DNA of 64,000 nt from Cellulomonas sp. (GCF_017744555.1 NZ_JAGIBD010000001.1:310001-374000); one strand, 5' to 3'; counted from the first letter of the stretch, positions 44,331 to 53,802 are shown. Translations and numbers: made by a program. Notes: a model not told the origin generated them from the sequence alone.

Positions 44331-47300
44331 ATGGTGGGACCGTCGAAGCTCTCTCGACTGGTAGGGCTGCTGGGAGCGGGTGCGCTCGCCGTCACCGGCC
44401 TCATGGTCGCGGCCCCCGCGCAGGCCGACACAGCGCCGCCGAACCCGGCCGACCCGCTCACGGTGACCGCGGACGCCCTGCCGACGGCGCAGATCAACGG
44501 CGTCGTGTGGAACCAGCAGGTCGCGGGCGACAGGGTCTACGTCGGCGGTGAGTTCACGCGCGCCAGGCCGCCGGGCGCGGCCGCCGGGACGAGCGAGGTC
44601 GTCCGGAACAACATGATGGCGTACAGCTTGAGCACGGGGGCGCTCAACACCAGCTTCGCGCCGGACTTCAACGCCGAGGTCCGGGACCTCGCGCTGACGC
44701 CCGACGGCACCAAGCTCGTCGCCGTCGGCGCCTTCACGTCGATCAACGGCGAGGCGCGCTACCGCGTGGCGGCCTTCGACGCCGCGACGGGCGCGCTCAT
44801 CAGCGCGTTCCGGCCCACGGTGAACTCGACGGTCAGCGCGGTCGCGGTCACGAACACGACGGTGTTCATCGGCGGCAACTTCTCCTCGACGAACGGCACG
44901 GCGCGCACCAAGGTCGCGGCGCTGCGGCTCGACAACGGCGCGACGCTGCCGATGTCGGCCGACCTCGTCGACGGCACGGTCCAGGCGATCACGGTGGCGC
45001 CCGACGGCGGCTCGATCGTCATCGGCGGTTCGTTCACGTCGGTGGACGGCTCGTCGAACCCCGGCTACGGCCTCGCGCGGCTCGACTCGACGACGGGCGA
45101 CATGCTGCCCCTGCCGGTCAACACGCAGATCCGCAACGGCGGCGACGAGTCCGCGATCCTCAGCCTCGAGACCGACGGCGACATGTTCTACGGCACCGGC
45201 TACCACTTCGGTGGCGGCGGCAACGTCGAGGGCACGTTCGCGGCCGACTGGGCCACGGGCAGCGAGGTGTGGGTCGAGGACTGCCACGGCGACACCTACT
45301 CGTCGTACCCCATGGGTGACGTCATCTACTCCGCGAGCCACAAGCACTACTGCGGCAACTCGGGCGGCTTCCCGCAGACGAGCCCGTGGACGGTGTACCG
45401 CGCGACCGCGCTGACGAAGGCCGCGACGCGCATCAACACCGCGGACATCTACGGCTACCCGGACCACGACGGCGAGCCCTCGCCGACGATCCTCAACTGG
45501 TACCCGACCATCAACACGGGCACGTACACCGGCAAGACGCAGGGCCCGTGGACGGTCACGACGAGCGGCAAGTACGTCCTGTACGGCGGCGAGTTCACGC
45601 AGGTCAACGGCACCGGCCAGCAGGGTCTGGTGCGCTTCACGACGGTCGACCAGGCGCCCAACCTCCAGGGCCCGCGCCTGCAGGGCACGAACTGGCCGCT
45701 CAACGTGTCGTCCGTCTCCTCGGGTGAGGTCCGGATCGCGTGGAACACCAACTTCGACCGTGACAACGAGACGCTGACGTACAAGCTGTACCGCGCGTCG
45801 GCGTCGAACCCGCCGATCTACGAGGAGACCGTCTCCACGACGTTCTGGAACGTCAAGACGATGCGGTTCAAGGACACGGGCCTGACACCGGGCAGCTCGG
45901 TGCGGTACCGGGTCTACGCGACCGACCCGTTCGGCAACACCGTGGGGTCCTCGTGGGTCACCGTGACGGTCAGCGACGCCGTGCTCTCGCCGTACGCCGG
46001 CAAGGTGCTCGACGACGGCGCGACGAACTTCTGGCGGCTCGACGAGCCCGCCGGTTCCACCACGGTCGCGGACTGGGCCGGCAACAGCGACATGGTGTCG
46101 CAGGCCGGGGTGACCCGAGGCGTGACCGGCGCGCTCGGCAGCACCGACCCTGACCTGGCGTCCTCGTTCAACGGCACGACGACGGGTCTCGCCTCGACGC
46201 AGACGGCCACCGCGGGTCCGCAGACCTTCGCCCTCGAGGGCTGGTTCAAGACCACGACGACCGCCGGCGGCAAGATGTTCGGCTTCGGCAGCGCCAACAC
46301 CGGCAACAGCGGCAGCTACGACCGGCACATCTACATGGACACCCAGGGCCGCGTGCTGTTCGGCGTGTACCCCGGGACGTCCCGGACGCTGAGCACCACC
46401 ACGAAGTACAACGACGGCCAGTGGCACTACGTGGTCGGCTCGCTCGGCCCGGACGGCATGAAGCTGTTCCTCGACGGCCGGCGCGTCGCGCAGCGGTCCG
46501 ACACGACGTCGGCCCAGGCGTACAACGGCTACTGGCGCATCGGCGGCGACAACTCGTGGAGCGGCGCGCCGTACTTCAACGGCCAGATCGACGACGTGGC
46601 CGTCTACCCGGCCCCGCTGACGACCACCCAGGTCGACTCGCACTGGGTCGCCGCGGGTCGCACGTCGACGGCTCCGCCGGCTCCGGCGGACTCGTACGGC
46701 GCGGCCGTCTACAACGCTCAGCCGGACCTGTACTGGCGGCTCAGCGAGACGTCGGGGACGACGGCGAACGACGCCGGCATCTTCAACAACACGGGCACGT
46801 ACTCGGGCGGCTTCACCCGCCAGCAGGCGGGCGCGCTCGTCGGTCAGAGCACGAACTACGCGGTGAGGTTCAACGGCAGCACGGGTCTGCTCGTCAGCAC
46901 CGCGCAGTTCAGCGACCCCTCGGTGTACACCGAGGAGCTCTGGTTCAAGACGAACACCACGGCCGGCGGCAAGCTCATCGGCTTCGGTGACGCGACGACC
47001 GGTCTGAGCAGCAACTACGACCGGCACGTGTACATGGAGACCGACGGGCGCCTGACGTTCGGCGTCTGGACGGGCGTCGCGAACACGATCACGACGACCG
47101 CCGCGTACAACAACAACGCGTGGCACCACCTGGTCGCCTCGCAGGGTCCCGACGGCATGAAGCTCTACGTCGACGGCGTGCTGCGCGGCACGAACCCGCA
47201 GACCGACCAGCAGGCGTACAACGGCTACTGGCGCGTCGGCGGCGACAACACGTGGGGCCCGCAGCCCTGGTTCAACGGCACGATCGACGAGGTCTCGGTG

Positions 47301-49697
47301 TACTCGTCGGTGCTCTCGCCGACCCAGGTCGCGCAGCACTACGCGCTCGGCTCCGGCCAGCCGGCCCCGAACGTCCCGCCGACGGCGGCCTTCACGGCCA
47401 CCACGACGGACCTCTCGGTGCAGGTCGACGGGACGGGTTCGTCCGACCCGGACGGCACGATCGCGTCGTACGTGTGGAACTGGGGCGACTCGACGCCGAA
47501 CGGCTCGGGCTCGACCGCGTCGCACACGTACACGGCCGACGGCACGTACACGGTCACGCTCACGGTCACGGACAACCGGGGCGGCACGGCCACGACGACG
47601 CGCTCGGTGCAGGTCGCCGCGCCGCCGCCGAACCAGCCGCCGGTGGCCGCGTTCACCACCGCGGTGAACGTGCTCGCCGTGCAGGTCGACGGCTCGGGCT
47701 CCACGGACGGCGACGGCAGCATCGCGTCGTACGCCTGGAGCTGGGGCGACGGCACCCCGGGCTCGACCGGGCCCACCGCGTCGCACACGTACGCCGGCAC
47801 GGGCACCTACACGGTGACGCTGACGGTGACCGACGACGACGGTGCGACCACCTCGACGTCGCACGACGTCTCGGTCACGGCCCCGCCGCCGAACCAGCCG
47901 CCCGCCGCGGCGTTCACGTCGGCCGTGAACCAGCTGGGTGTGCAGGTCGACGGCACCGGCTCGACGGACAACGACGGGACCATCACGTCGTACGCGTGGA
48001 GCTGGGGCGACTCGACCGCCGGAGGCACGGGCTCGACCGCGTCGCACACGTACGCCGCCGCGGGCACCTACACGGTGACCCTCACGGTGACGGACGACGA
48101 CGGCGCGACCGGCACGGTCACGCACGACGTCACGGTGACGGCTCCGCCGCCGGGCACCCCGTTCGCGACCGACACCTTCACCCGCACCGTCTCGGGCGGC
48201 TGGGGCTCGGCGAACACCGGTGGTGCGTGGACGACCGTGGGGACGGCCAGCCGGCTGTCCGTCACGGGTGGTCGCGGCGTGCTGACCGACCCGGTCGGCG
48301 GCACGGTGGGCGCCTACCTGGGCTCGGTCGTCCAGACGAGCACCGACCTCACGGCGACGCTCAGCACCGACCGGCTGTCGACGGGCACGTCGTACGCCAC
48401 GCTCCAGGGCCGCCGCGTCGGCAACGACGCCTACGGCGCGCGGGTGCGGCTCGGGTCCGACGGGTCGATCCAGGTCCACGCGACCCGTGAGGTCGCCGGG
48501 ACCACGACCGCCCTCGGTGGCGGCGCGGTGTCTGGCCTGACGTTCGCACCCAACGACCAGCTCCTGGTCCGCACGCAGGTCGAGGGCGTCTCGCCGACGA
48601 CCGTGCGGGTCAAGGTCTGGAAGGCCGGCACGACGGAGCCGACGGACTGGCGGGCGACCGTCACCGACAGCGCCGCGAGCCTGCAGACCGGCGGTGGCGT
48701 GGGCGTGACCGTCTACCACGGCGGCACCACGGGCAACCCGGCTGTCGCGTTCTCGTGGGACGACCTGTCGGCGAAGGTCGTCGGCGCGGTCCCGCCGCCC
48801 AACGTGGCTCCGGCCGCGGCGTTCACGGCGGGGACCAGCGGTCTCACGGCGAACGTCGACGGCACGGGGTCCTCGGACAGCGACGGCACCATCGCGTCGT
48901 ACGCGTGGGGCTGGGGCGACGGCACCCCGGCCGGGTCCGGCGCCACGGCGTCGCACACGTACGCGGCCGCCGGCACCTACACGGTGACGCTCACGGTCAC
49001 GGACGACGACGGCGCCACGGCGTCGACGACGCAGGACGTCACGGTGAGCGTCACCCCGCCGGTCGACGACGCGTTCGCGCGGGACGACTTCGCCCGGACG
49101 GTGTCGAACGGCTGGGGCACCGCGCTCCTCGGCGGTGCGTGGACCACGTCGGGGACGGCCAGCCGGCTGTCCGTGTCGGGTGGCCGCGGCGTGCTGACCG
49201 ACCCGGTCGGCGGCACGGTCGGTGCCTACCTCGCGCTCTCCCAGACGAACGCGGACGTGACGGCGACGCTGAGCACGGACCGGCTGTCCACGGGGACGTC
49301 GTTCGCGACGCTCCAGGGCCGCCGGGTCGGCAACGACGCGTACGGCGCCCGGGTGCGGCTCGGGTCCGACGGGTCGATCCAGATCCACGCGACGCGTGAG
49401 GTCGCCGGCACCACGACCGCGATCGGCGGCGGCGCCGTGACGGGTCTGACGTTCGCGGCCAACGACCAGCTCCTCGTCCGCACGCAGGTCCAGGGCACGT
49501 CGCCGACCACGATCCGGGTCAAGGTCTGGAAGGCCGGCACGACCGAGCCGACCGACTGGCGCGCGGCGGTGACCGACTCGTCGGCCAGCCTGCAGGTGGG
49601 CGGCGGCATCGGGGTCTCCGTGTACCACGGCGGCACCACCGGCAACCCGGCCGTCGCCTTCTCGTGGGACGACCTGGTGGCACGACCCGTGCAGTAA
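44331..49697 (+). CDS. Giant secreted multidomain protein: propeller, FN3, LamG, PKD and jelly-roll-like modules
   Basis: This 1788-residue exported protein has a signal peptide (about 1–33, ending APAQA). Next comes a repeat-rich propeller-like region (about 37–435, with VYVGGEFT, VAVGAFTSING, VFIGGNFSSTNG and IVIGGSFTSVDG strands), then an FN3-like domain (about 442–547). Two LamG-like domains follow (about 557–770 and 790–1005), each with an YNGYWR[IV]GGDN motif. Four PKD domains (about 1014–1097, 1100–1184, 1186–1272, 1487–1574) show DGTIASYxWxWGD and ASHTY. Two copies of a 200-residue module (about 1277–1484 and 1580–1788) show TFTRTVSGGWG. No catalytic site or sorting signal is evident. 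It is probably a glycan-binding or adhesive surface or matrix protein. GGAGGG precedes the ATG. Confidence 0.88.
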   Translation: MVGPSKLSRLVGLLGAGALAVTGLMVAAPAQADTAPPNPADPLTVTADALPTAQINGVVWNQQVAGDRVYVGGEFTRARPPGAAAGTSEVVRNNMMAYSLSTGALNTSFAPDFNAEVRDLALTPDGTKLVAVGAFTSINGEARYRVAAFDAATGALISAFRPTVNSTVSAVAVTNTTVFIGGNFSSTNGTARTKVAALRLDNGATLPMSADLVDGTVQAITVAPDGGSIVIGGSFTSVDGSSNPGYGLARLDSTTGDMLPLPVNTQIRNGGDESAILSLETDGDMFYGTGYHFGGGGNVEGTFAADWATGSEVWVEDCHGDTYSSYPMGDVIYSASHKHYCGNSGGFPQTSPWTVYRATALTKAATRINTADIYGYPDHDGEPSPTILNWYPTINTGTYTGKTQGPWTVTTSGKYVLYGGEFTQVNGTGQQGLVRFTTVDQAPNLQGPRLQGTNWPLNVSSVSSGEVRIAWNTNFDRDNETLTYKLYRASASNPPIYEETVSTTFWNVKTMRFKDTGLTPGSSVRYRVYATDPFGNTVGSSWVTVTVSDAVLSPYAGKVLDDGATNFWRLDEPAGSTTVADWAGNSDMVSQAGVTRGVTGALGSTDPDLASSFNGTTTGLASTQTATAGPQTFALEGWFKTTTTAGGKMFGFGSANTGNSGSYDRHIYMDTQGRVLFGVYPGTSRTLSTTTKYNDGQWHYVVGSLGPDGMKLFLDGRRVAQRSDTTSAQAYNGYWRIGGDNSWSGAPYFNGQIDDVAVYPAPLTTTQVDSHWVAAGRTSTAPPAPADSYGAAVYNAQPDLYWRLSETSGTTANDAGIFNNTGTYSGGFTRQQAGALVGQSTNYAVRFNGSTGLLVSTAQFSDPSVYTEELWFKTNTTAGGKLIGFGDATTGLSSNYDRHVYMETDGRLTFGVWTGVANTITTTAAYNNNAWHHLVASQGPDGMKLYVDGVLRGTNPQTDQQAYNGYWRVGGDNTWGPQPWFNGTIDEVSVYSSVLSPTQVAQHYALGSGQPAPNVPPTAAFTATTTDLSVQVDGTGSSDPDGTIASYVWNWGDSTPNGSGSTASHTYTADGTYTVTLTVTDNRGGTATTTRSVQVAAPPPNQPPVAAFTTAVNVLAVQVDGSGSTDGDGSIASYAWSWGDGTPGSTGPTASHTYAGTGTYTVTLTVTDDDGATTSTSHDVSVTAPPPNQPPAAAFTSAVNQLGVQVDGTGSTDNDGTITSYAWSWGDSTAGGTGSTASHTYAAAGTYTVTLTVTDDDGATGTVTHDVTVTAPPPGTPFATDTFTRTVSGGWGSANTGGAWTTVGTASRLSVTGGRGVLTDPVGGTVGAYLGSVVQTSTDLTATLSTDRLSTGTSYATLQGRRVGNDAYGARVRLGSDGSIQVHATREVAGTTTALGGGAVSGLTFAPNDQLLVRTQVEGVSPTTVRVKVWKAGTTEPTDWRATVTDSAASLQTGGGVGVTVYHGGTTGNPAVAFSWDDLSAKVVGAVPPPNVAPAAAFTAGTSGLTANVDGTGSSDSDGTIASYAWGWGDGTPAGSGATASHTYAAAGTYTVTLTVTDDDGATASTTQDVTVSVTPPVDDAFARDDFARTVSNGWGTALLGGAWTTSGTASRLSVSGGRGVLTDPVGGTVGAYLALSQTNADVTATLSTDRLSTGTSFATLQGRRVGNDAYGARVRLGSDGSIQIHATREVAGTTTAIGGGAVTGLTFAANDQLLVRTQVQGTSPTTIRVKVWKAGTTEPTDWRAAVTDSSASLQVGGGIGVSVYHGGTTGNPAVAFSWDDLVARPVQ

Positions 49698-49724
49698 GCA
49701 GCACTGCACGACGGCAAGGCAGCA

Positions 49725-49774
49725 ACGACACGCGGGGCACGACGGGCAGGAGCCTGGCGTGCCCCGCGCGTCGT
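49725..49774. terminator. Hairpin between the giant protein gene and the convergent ligase-like gene
   Basis: A 17-base arm (49725–49741) pairs with 49758–49774 with a single mismatch around a 16-base loop. It lies 28 bp after the stop codon. The remaining 260-bp gap (49698–49957) shows nothing else supportable. Confidence 0.65.
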
Positions 49775-49957
49775 GTCCGGGACCAGGGGCGCGCGCGTCA
49801 GGCCCCGCGGTACAGCGGCGCGCACCCATCGCCAGGGCGGGCGGCGGCAGGCCGGGTCGTGCCACGGAGGGAGCGGCCTCGCCGGGCGCGTCGTCCGTGT
49901 CACGTCGGCGCGCCGCCGCGTCGGGGCAGCGCGGTCACCCTCGCCGAGTGCCGCAGG

Positions 49958-51352
49958 TCAGGCGGTGACAGCCCGTGCCGCGTCGGCCGACGCCCTGTCG
50001 TGGGGGTCCGCGCGGCGCACGACGAGCAGCCCGACGGCGAGCGCGAACAGGACGACCGAGCTCGACAACGGGCTGAACAGCACGTTCCAGAGCGTGCGGA
50101 TCGCCAGGTAGGTGAGCAGCGCGCTGGCCGCATGTCGGCTGAACGCGAGCGTGTACCCGCGCAGCACGATCCACACGGCGTACAGCGCGACAGCGACCCC
50201 GGCGAACCCGAACGCGGCCCACAGGTCGGCCGCCGTCGAGTGCAGCTCGATGCCGCTGCCGAACATGTACCGCTCGACGTACCCGTTGTCAGGGTTGTAG
50301 CGCAGGGCCGCCATGCCGGACTTGGCCTCGAGCAGGTCCTGCGTGTTCGGCATGACCCCGACCCCGAACCCGTAGGGACGGTGCTCGACGAGGGCCTCGG
50401 TCGCGCCGAACTCCGGCCGGGCGCCCGCGATGAGCGACCCCGACAGGGCGATCTGCTCCTGGGTGCGCTCCTGCGCGTCCTTGCCGAGGTAGCCGTCGAG
50501 GATCGCCGCCTGGCCCAGGTAGTAGAGCGCGACGCACAGCCCACCGACGAGCACCACGGCGCGTGCGCGTGAGGCGACCTTCGACCCGCGCCGGCGCCAG
50601 GCCACCTGCTGCATCGTGATGACGGCGGCGAGCAGCAGCATCGCGGCCGTCGACCGGCCGCCGTTGATCGCGGACATCCCTGCGAGCGCGAGGGCCATGA
50701 CGACCTGCAGCCACCCCTTGCGGGACAGCCACGCGAGGCCGAGCAGCAGGACCGTGAGGGGGATCGCGAACCCGAACCGCCACGGGCTCTCCGCGAACCG
50801 CCCGCCGCGGTCGATGCCCAGCAGCATGCCGAAGCCGAACAGCGACGCGACGGCGCCGTCGGACATGCGGGTGCGCGCCCACATCACCACGCACGCGCCG
50901 AGGACCGCGTTGAGCAGCACGATCACGCCGTTGACGGCCATCCGGGTGGTCGTGTGGTGGTCCTGCGACGCGAGCTCCGTGAGCCAGAGGCCGACCGCGA
51001 TCGCGACGCCCGTGAGCAGCAGGAGCGTGCGCGCGTCGTGGAACATCCGGGTGGACCGCCACCACACGGGCAGGAGCGCGACGGCGACCAGGGTGCCGAG
51101 CGTGAGCGCCTGGTAGAGCGGGCGCTCCATGCCGGTGGCGATGAGCGCGAAGCCCGCGACTGCGGTGGTGGCCGGCACGCGCGTGCGGAGGAAGGACGGG
51201 CGGTCCGTGCTGGTGGCGGTGAGCGGCGCGACGGCGACAGGCGTGGGCTCGACGGTCCGGGGCTGCGGGACGGCTCGGGGCACGACCGTGCCGCCGTCGC
51301 CCGCACCGTCGCGTGCGGCCACCGTGGCCCCGCTCGCCTCGTCCGGCACCAT
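49958..51352 (-). CDS. O-antigen ligase/polymerase-like membrane protein (Wzy/WaaL type)
   Basis: This 464-residue integral membrane protein has about 11–12 helices. A large extracytoplasmic loop lies near the C-terminal third (about 305–380), with GARPEFGATEALVEHRPYGFGVGVMPNTQDLL and RYNPDNGYVERYMFGSGIELHSTAADLWAAFGFAG. The arrangement of GFGVG, an acidic/aromatic stretch and a conserved His in HS is that of the O-antigen ligase/polymerase superfamily. It is the best candidate for polymerising or ligating the lipid-linked units. ATG 51352 is preferred over upstream frames, which are Arg/Cys-rich and unlikely to be coding. Confidence 0.82.
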   Translation of the reverse strand: MVPDEASGATVAARDGAGDGGTVVPRAVPQPRTVEPTPVAVAPLTATSTDRPSFLRTRVPATTAVAGFALIATGMERPLYQALTLGTLVAVALLPVWWRSTRMFHDARTLLLLTGVAIAVGLWLTELASQDHHTTTRMAVNGVIVLLNAVLGACVVMWARTRMSDGAVASLFGFGMLLGIDRGGRFAESPWRFGFAIPLTVLLLGLAWLSRKGWLQVVMALALAGMSAINGGRSTAAMLLLAAVITMQQVAWRRRGSKVASRARAVVLVGGLCVALYYLGQAAILDGYLGKDAQERTQEQIALSGSLIAGARPEFGATEALVEHRPYGFGVGVMPNTQDLLEAKSGMAALRYNPDNGYVERYMFGSGIELHSTAADLWAAFGFAGVAVALYAVWIVLRGYTLAFSRHAASALLTYLAIRTLWNVLFSPLSSSVVLFALAVGLLVVRRADPHDRASADAARAVTA

Positions 51353-51480
51353 GCTCGTCGTCCGCCCTGTCCGGCCGCCTGTTCGTCGTCGGCGGCAATC
51401 GTCGCACCCGGCGAGCCACGAACGGCCCAGCGTGCACCTTTTTCGCCCGCTTCGCCCCTGTTCGGGATGCTCTGCCCGCC

Positions 51481-51486
51481 TAGACT
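51481..51486 (+). promoter_or_regulatory. -10 box TAGACT of a leaderless acyltransferase gene
   Basis: TAGACT is followed by 6 bases and ATG 51493, with no ribosome binding site between. Confidence 0.6.
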
Positions 51487-51492
51487 CGGCGC

Positions 51493-52590
51493 ATGACCAG
51501 CCCGGCACCCGACTCGTCGCCGCGCGGCGCCAAGGTCCGGGTGACCTGGGTCGACACCGGCCGCGGCATCGCCATCACGCTCGTGGCGCTGTTCCATGCG
51601 ACCAACTGGCTGCTCGGCGGCGGCGCGCACGTCCAGGGCTGGGTGCAGGCGAACCTCGTCATGTCGTCGCTGCGCATGCCCCTGTTCTTCACGCTCGCCG
51701 GGCTGTTCGCGGGCAAGTGGGTGCGCGGCGCGTGGCGGCCGCTGTGGGAGCACAAGGTGCGGCTGTACCTGTGGGTGTTCCTCGTGTGGGGTGCCGTCGG
51801 GTCGGTCACCTACTACGCGGGTCTGCAGATGCGCGGCGTCGGGTCGGTGATGAGCAGCGTGATCCAGCCGTACGTGCTGTCACCGTTCATGCCGCGGCTC
51901 GAGCTGTGGTTCATCTGGGCGCTCGCGCTGTTCTTCGTCGTCGCGAAGCTGACGTCGCGGATCCCGCCGGGGATCCAGATCGGTGTCGCGATGGCCGGCG
52001 CCGCCGTCGCCCTGAGCGGCTGGGACACCGCGAGCCCCGGCTGGAACGGCGCCGTGAAGTACTACGGGTTCTTCCTCGTCGGCATGTACGGGCGCGACCT
52101 CGTCCTGCGCCTCGGTTCGTCGGCGGGGCGCCCCGTGCTCGTCGCCGCGTTCGTCGTCTGGCTCGTCGTCGCGGTCGGGCTGTGGGCGCTCGGCTGGCGC
52201 GAGGTGCTCGGGCTGTACTTCGTCAACTGCCTGCTCGGGGTGCTCGGCGGGATCGCGCTGAGCCGCGCGCTGGCGGGCGTCCCGGTGCTCAGGTCGCTCG
52301 GCTCGCAGACCTTGCCGATCTACCTCGCGCACACGCCGATCATCATCACGGTCGCCGTTCTGCTGAGCCACACCGGTGTGCTGACGCACCCGGCCGTCGC
52401 GGTGCTCGGCCCGCCGGTCCTCGCGATCACGGCGATCGCGCTCGCGCTGGTGCTGCACCGCTCGGCGCAGCGCGCGGGTGCCGGGTGGCTGTACGCGCCG
52501 CCGGCCTGGTTCGACGTCCGGCGCCGTCGGGAGGTCCTCCCGGTGCGCGAGGAGATCCCGGTCGCGTCGTCGACCGAGCCGCGGCCGTGA
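51493..52590 (+). CDS. Acyltransferase 3 family membrane protein (first of tandem pair)
   Basis: This 365-residue protein has about ten membrane helices. The acyltransferase-3 signature is VTWVDTGRGIAITLVALFHATNWLL (conserved Arg and His), followed by SLRMPLFFTLAGLFAGKW and the late-helix motif GSQTLPIYLAHTPIII. There is no SGNH domain. Such proteins move acyl groups from the cytoplasm to sugars outside the membrane. Its stop overlaps the start of a second acyltransferase (GTGA), so the two are co-translated and could form a pair acting on the island's glycan. Confidence 0.9.
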   Translation: MTSPAPDSSPRGAKVRVTWVDTGRGIAITLVALFHATNWLLGGGAHVQGWVQANLVMSSLRMPLFFTLAGLFAGKWVRGAWRPLWEHKVRLYLWVFLVWGAVGSVTYYAGLQMRGVGSVMSSVIQPYVLSPFMPRLELWFIWALALFFVVAKLTSRIPPGIQIGVAMAGAAVALSGWDTASPGWNGAVKYYGFFLVGMYGRDLVLRLGSSAGRPVLVAAFVVWLVVAVGLWALGWREVLGLYFVNCLLGVLGGIALSRALAGVPVLRSLGSQTLPIYLAHTPIIITVAVLLSHTGVLTHPAVAVLGPPVLAITAIALALVLHRSAQRAGAGWLYAPPAWFDVRRRREVLPVREEIPVASSTEPRP

Positions 52591-53753
52591 CGGCTCCGTC
52601 CCAGCCGTCGACACCGGCGCCGGCACCCGCCGAGGACCGCGCACCGGCAGCGGTGCCGCGTCGCCACGCCGCACGGCTCGAGTGGGTCGACGCCGCCCGG
52701 GGGTACTCCGTCGCGGCCGTCGTCGTCGCGCACGTGGTGCTGTGGCACATGACCGACCCCGGTGTCCCGATCGCGGGCGTCGGCGCGTCGTTCTGGGACC
52801 GCGTGTACGGCCTCATGGGCAGCGTGCGCATGCCCGTGCTGCTCGCGGTGTCGGGCCTCGTGATGGCCCGACGGGTGCGGGCGGGCTTCGTCGAGGGCGG
52901 CCTGCTGCTGCGGTCGGTGCGCAACTACTACCTCTACGTCGTCTGGCTCGTCGTGTACGCGCTGTTCTACGCGGTGGTCGTCGAGCCGACGCTGCCGCAC
53001 CGCGTCGACGGGGTCGGGGACGTGGTCCGCCAGCTCGTCGTCCCCGAGACGACCCTCTGGTACGTGTACGCGCTCGCGGTGTACATCGCGGTGCTGGGTG
53101 CGCTGCACCGGGTGCCGGCGTGGGTCGTGCTGACGGCGCTGTCCGTGCTGTCGATCGTCATGCACGTGACGACCACGTCCGACCAGGTCTGGAGCAAGGT
53201 CCCGGAGCTGGCCGTGTACTTCGCGCTCGGGGTCTACGGCGCGGACCTGCTGCGCCGGCTCGCCGACCGGGCGTCCGTGCTCGTCGTCGGGCTCGCCGGT
53301 GTGCTCGCCGCCGGGGTCACGCTCTGCGGGCGGTTCACCGCGGGGAACGAGGTCGCGGAGGCGGTGCTGTTCCTGGTCCGTGGCGCGGCGTTCCTCGTGC
53401 TCGCGGTCGCGCTCGTGGCCGTCGGCGTGCGGTGGTCGCCCGTGCGGCGGCTGGGCGTGGCCCTGGGGCGTCGGACGCTGCCGATCTACGTGCTCCACCC
53501 GCTGTGGATCGCGCTCGTGCTCCTCGCGGCAGCCGGGTTCGCGCACGACGCGCTCGGCGACGTGCTCGGGTCGCCCGTCGGCGCGCTGCTGTACCCGCTG
53601 GTGCTCGCGGCGGCGGTCATCGGGCTGTGCCTGGCCACCGAGGCCCTCGTGCGGCGCGTGCACCTGCGGGTGCCGCTGTTCGAGATGCCACGCGCGTGGG
53701 TCGCCCAGCTCGACCGCCCGACGCAGGCCAGGAAAGGCCGCACCCGGGCGTGA
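52587..53753 (+). CDS. Acyltransferase 3 family membrane protein (second of tandem pair)
   Basis: This 388-residue protein has about ten helices and the same layout as its neighbour: LEWVDAARGYSVAAVVVAHVVLWHM, GSVRMPVLLAVSGLVMARRV, and GRRTLPIYVLHPLWIALVLL. The N-terminal 27 residues are Pro/Ala-rich. GTG 52587 overlaps the upstream stop by 4 bp. Sequence divergence from the first copy suggests a different acceptor position or acyl donor. It is the last gene before mfd, so it marks the right edge of the island. Confidence 0.9.
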   Translation: MTAPSQPSTPAPAPAEDRAPAAVPRRHAARLEWVDAARGYSVAAVVVAHVVLWHMTDPGVPIAGVGASFWDRVYGLMGSVRMPVLLAVSGLVMARRVRAGFVEGGLLLRSVRNYYLYVVWLVVYALFYAVVVEPTLPHRVDGVGDVVRQLVVPETTLWYVYALAVYIAVLGALHRVPAWVVLTALSVLSIVMHVTTTSDQVWSKVPELAVYFALGVYGADLLRRLADRASVLVVGLAGVLAAGVTLCGRFTAGNEVAEAVLFLVRGAAFLVLAVALVAVGVRWSPVRRLGVALGRRTLPIYVLHPLWIALVLLAAAGFAHDALGDVLGSPVGALLYPLVLAAAVIGLCLATEALVRRVHLRVPLFEMPRAWVAQLDRPTQARKGRTRA

Positions 53754-53796
53754 CCGGCGGCTCCCCACCGCCCGGGCCGGTGTCGGTGGTGGCTCG

Positions 53797-53802
53797 TAGA
53801 CT
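53797..53802 (+). promoter_or_regulatory. Probable mfd -10 box TAGACT
   Basis: TAGACT lies 93 bp before ATG 53896, implying a leader of roughly 85 nt with a GAAGGA ribosome binding site at 53885–53890. Confidence 0.45.

Noticed and set aside
44274..49865. A 1863-codon open frame on the minus strand opposite the giant secreted protein
   Set aside because: It is Arg/His/Val-rich low-complexity sequence with no signal or domain, and it mirrors the third-position GC bias of the plus-strand gene. The plus strand has a signal peptide, PKD and LamG motifs and a ribosome binding site, so the minus frame is a shadow.
49698..49957. A small gene between the giant protein and the ligase-like gene
   Set aside because: Short frames exist on both strands but lack ribosome binding sites and plausible composition; the region is mainly a terminator hairpin.
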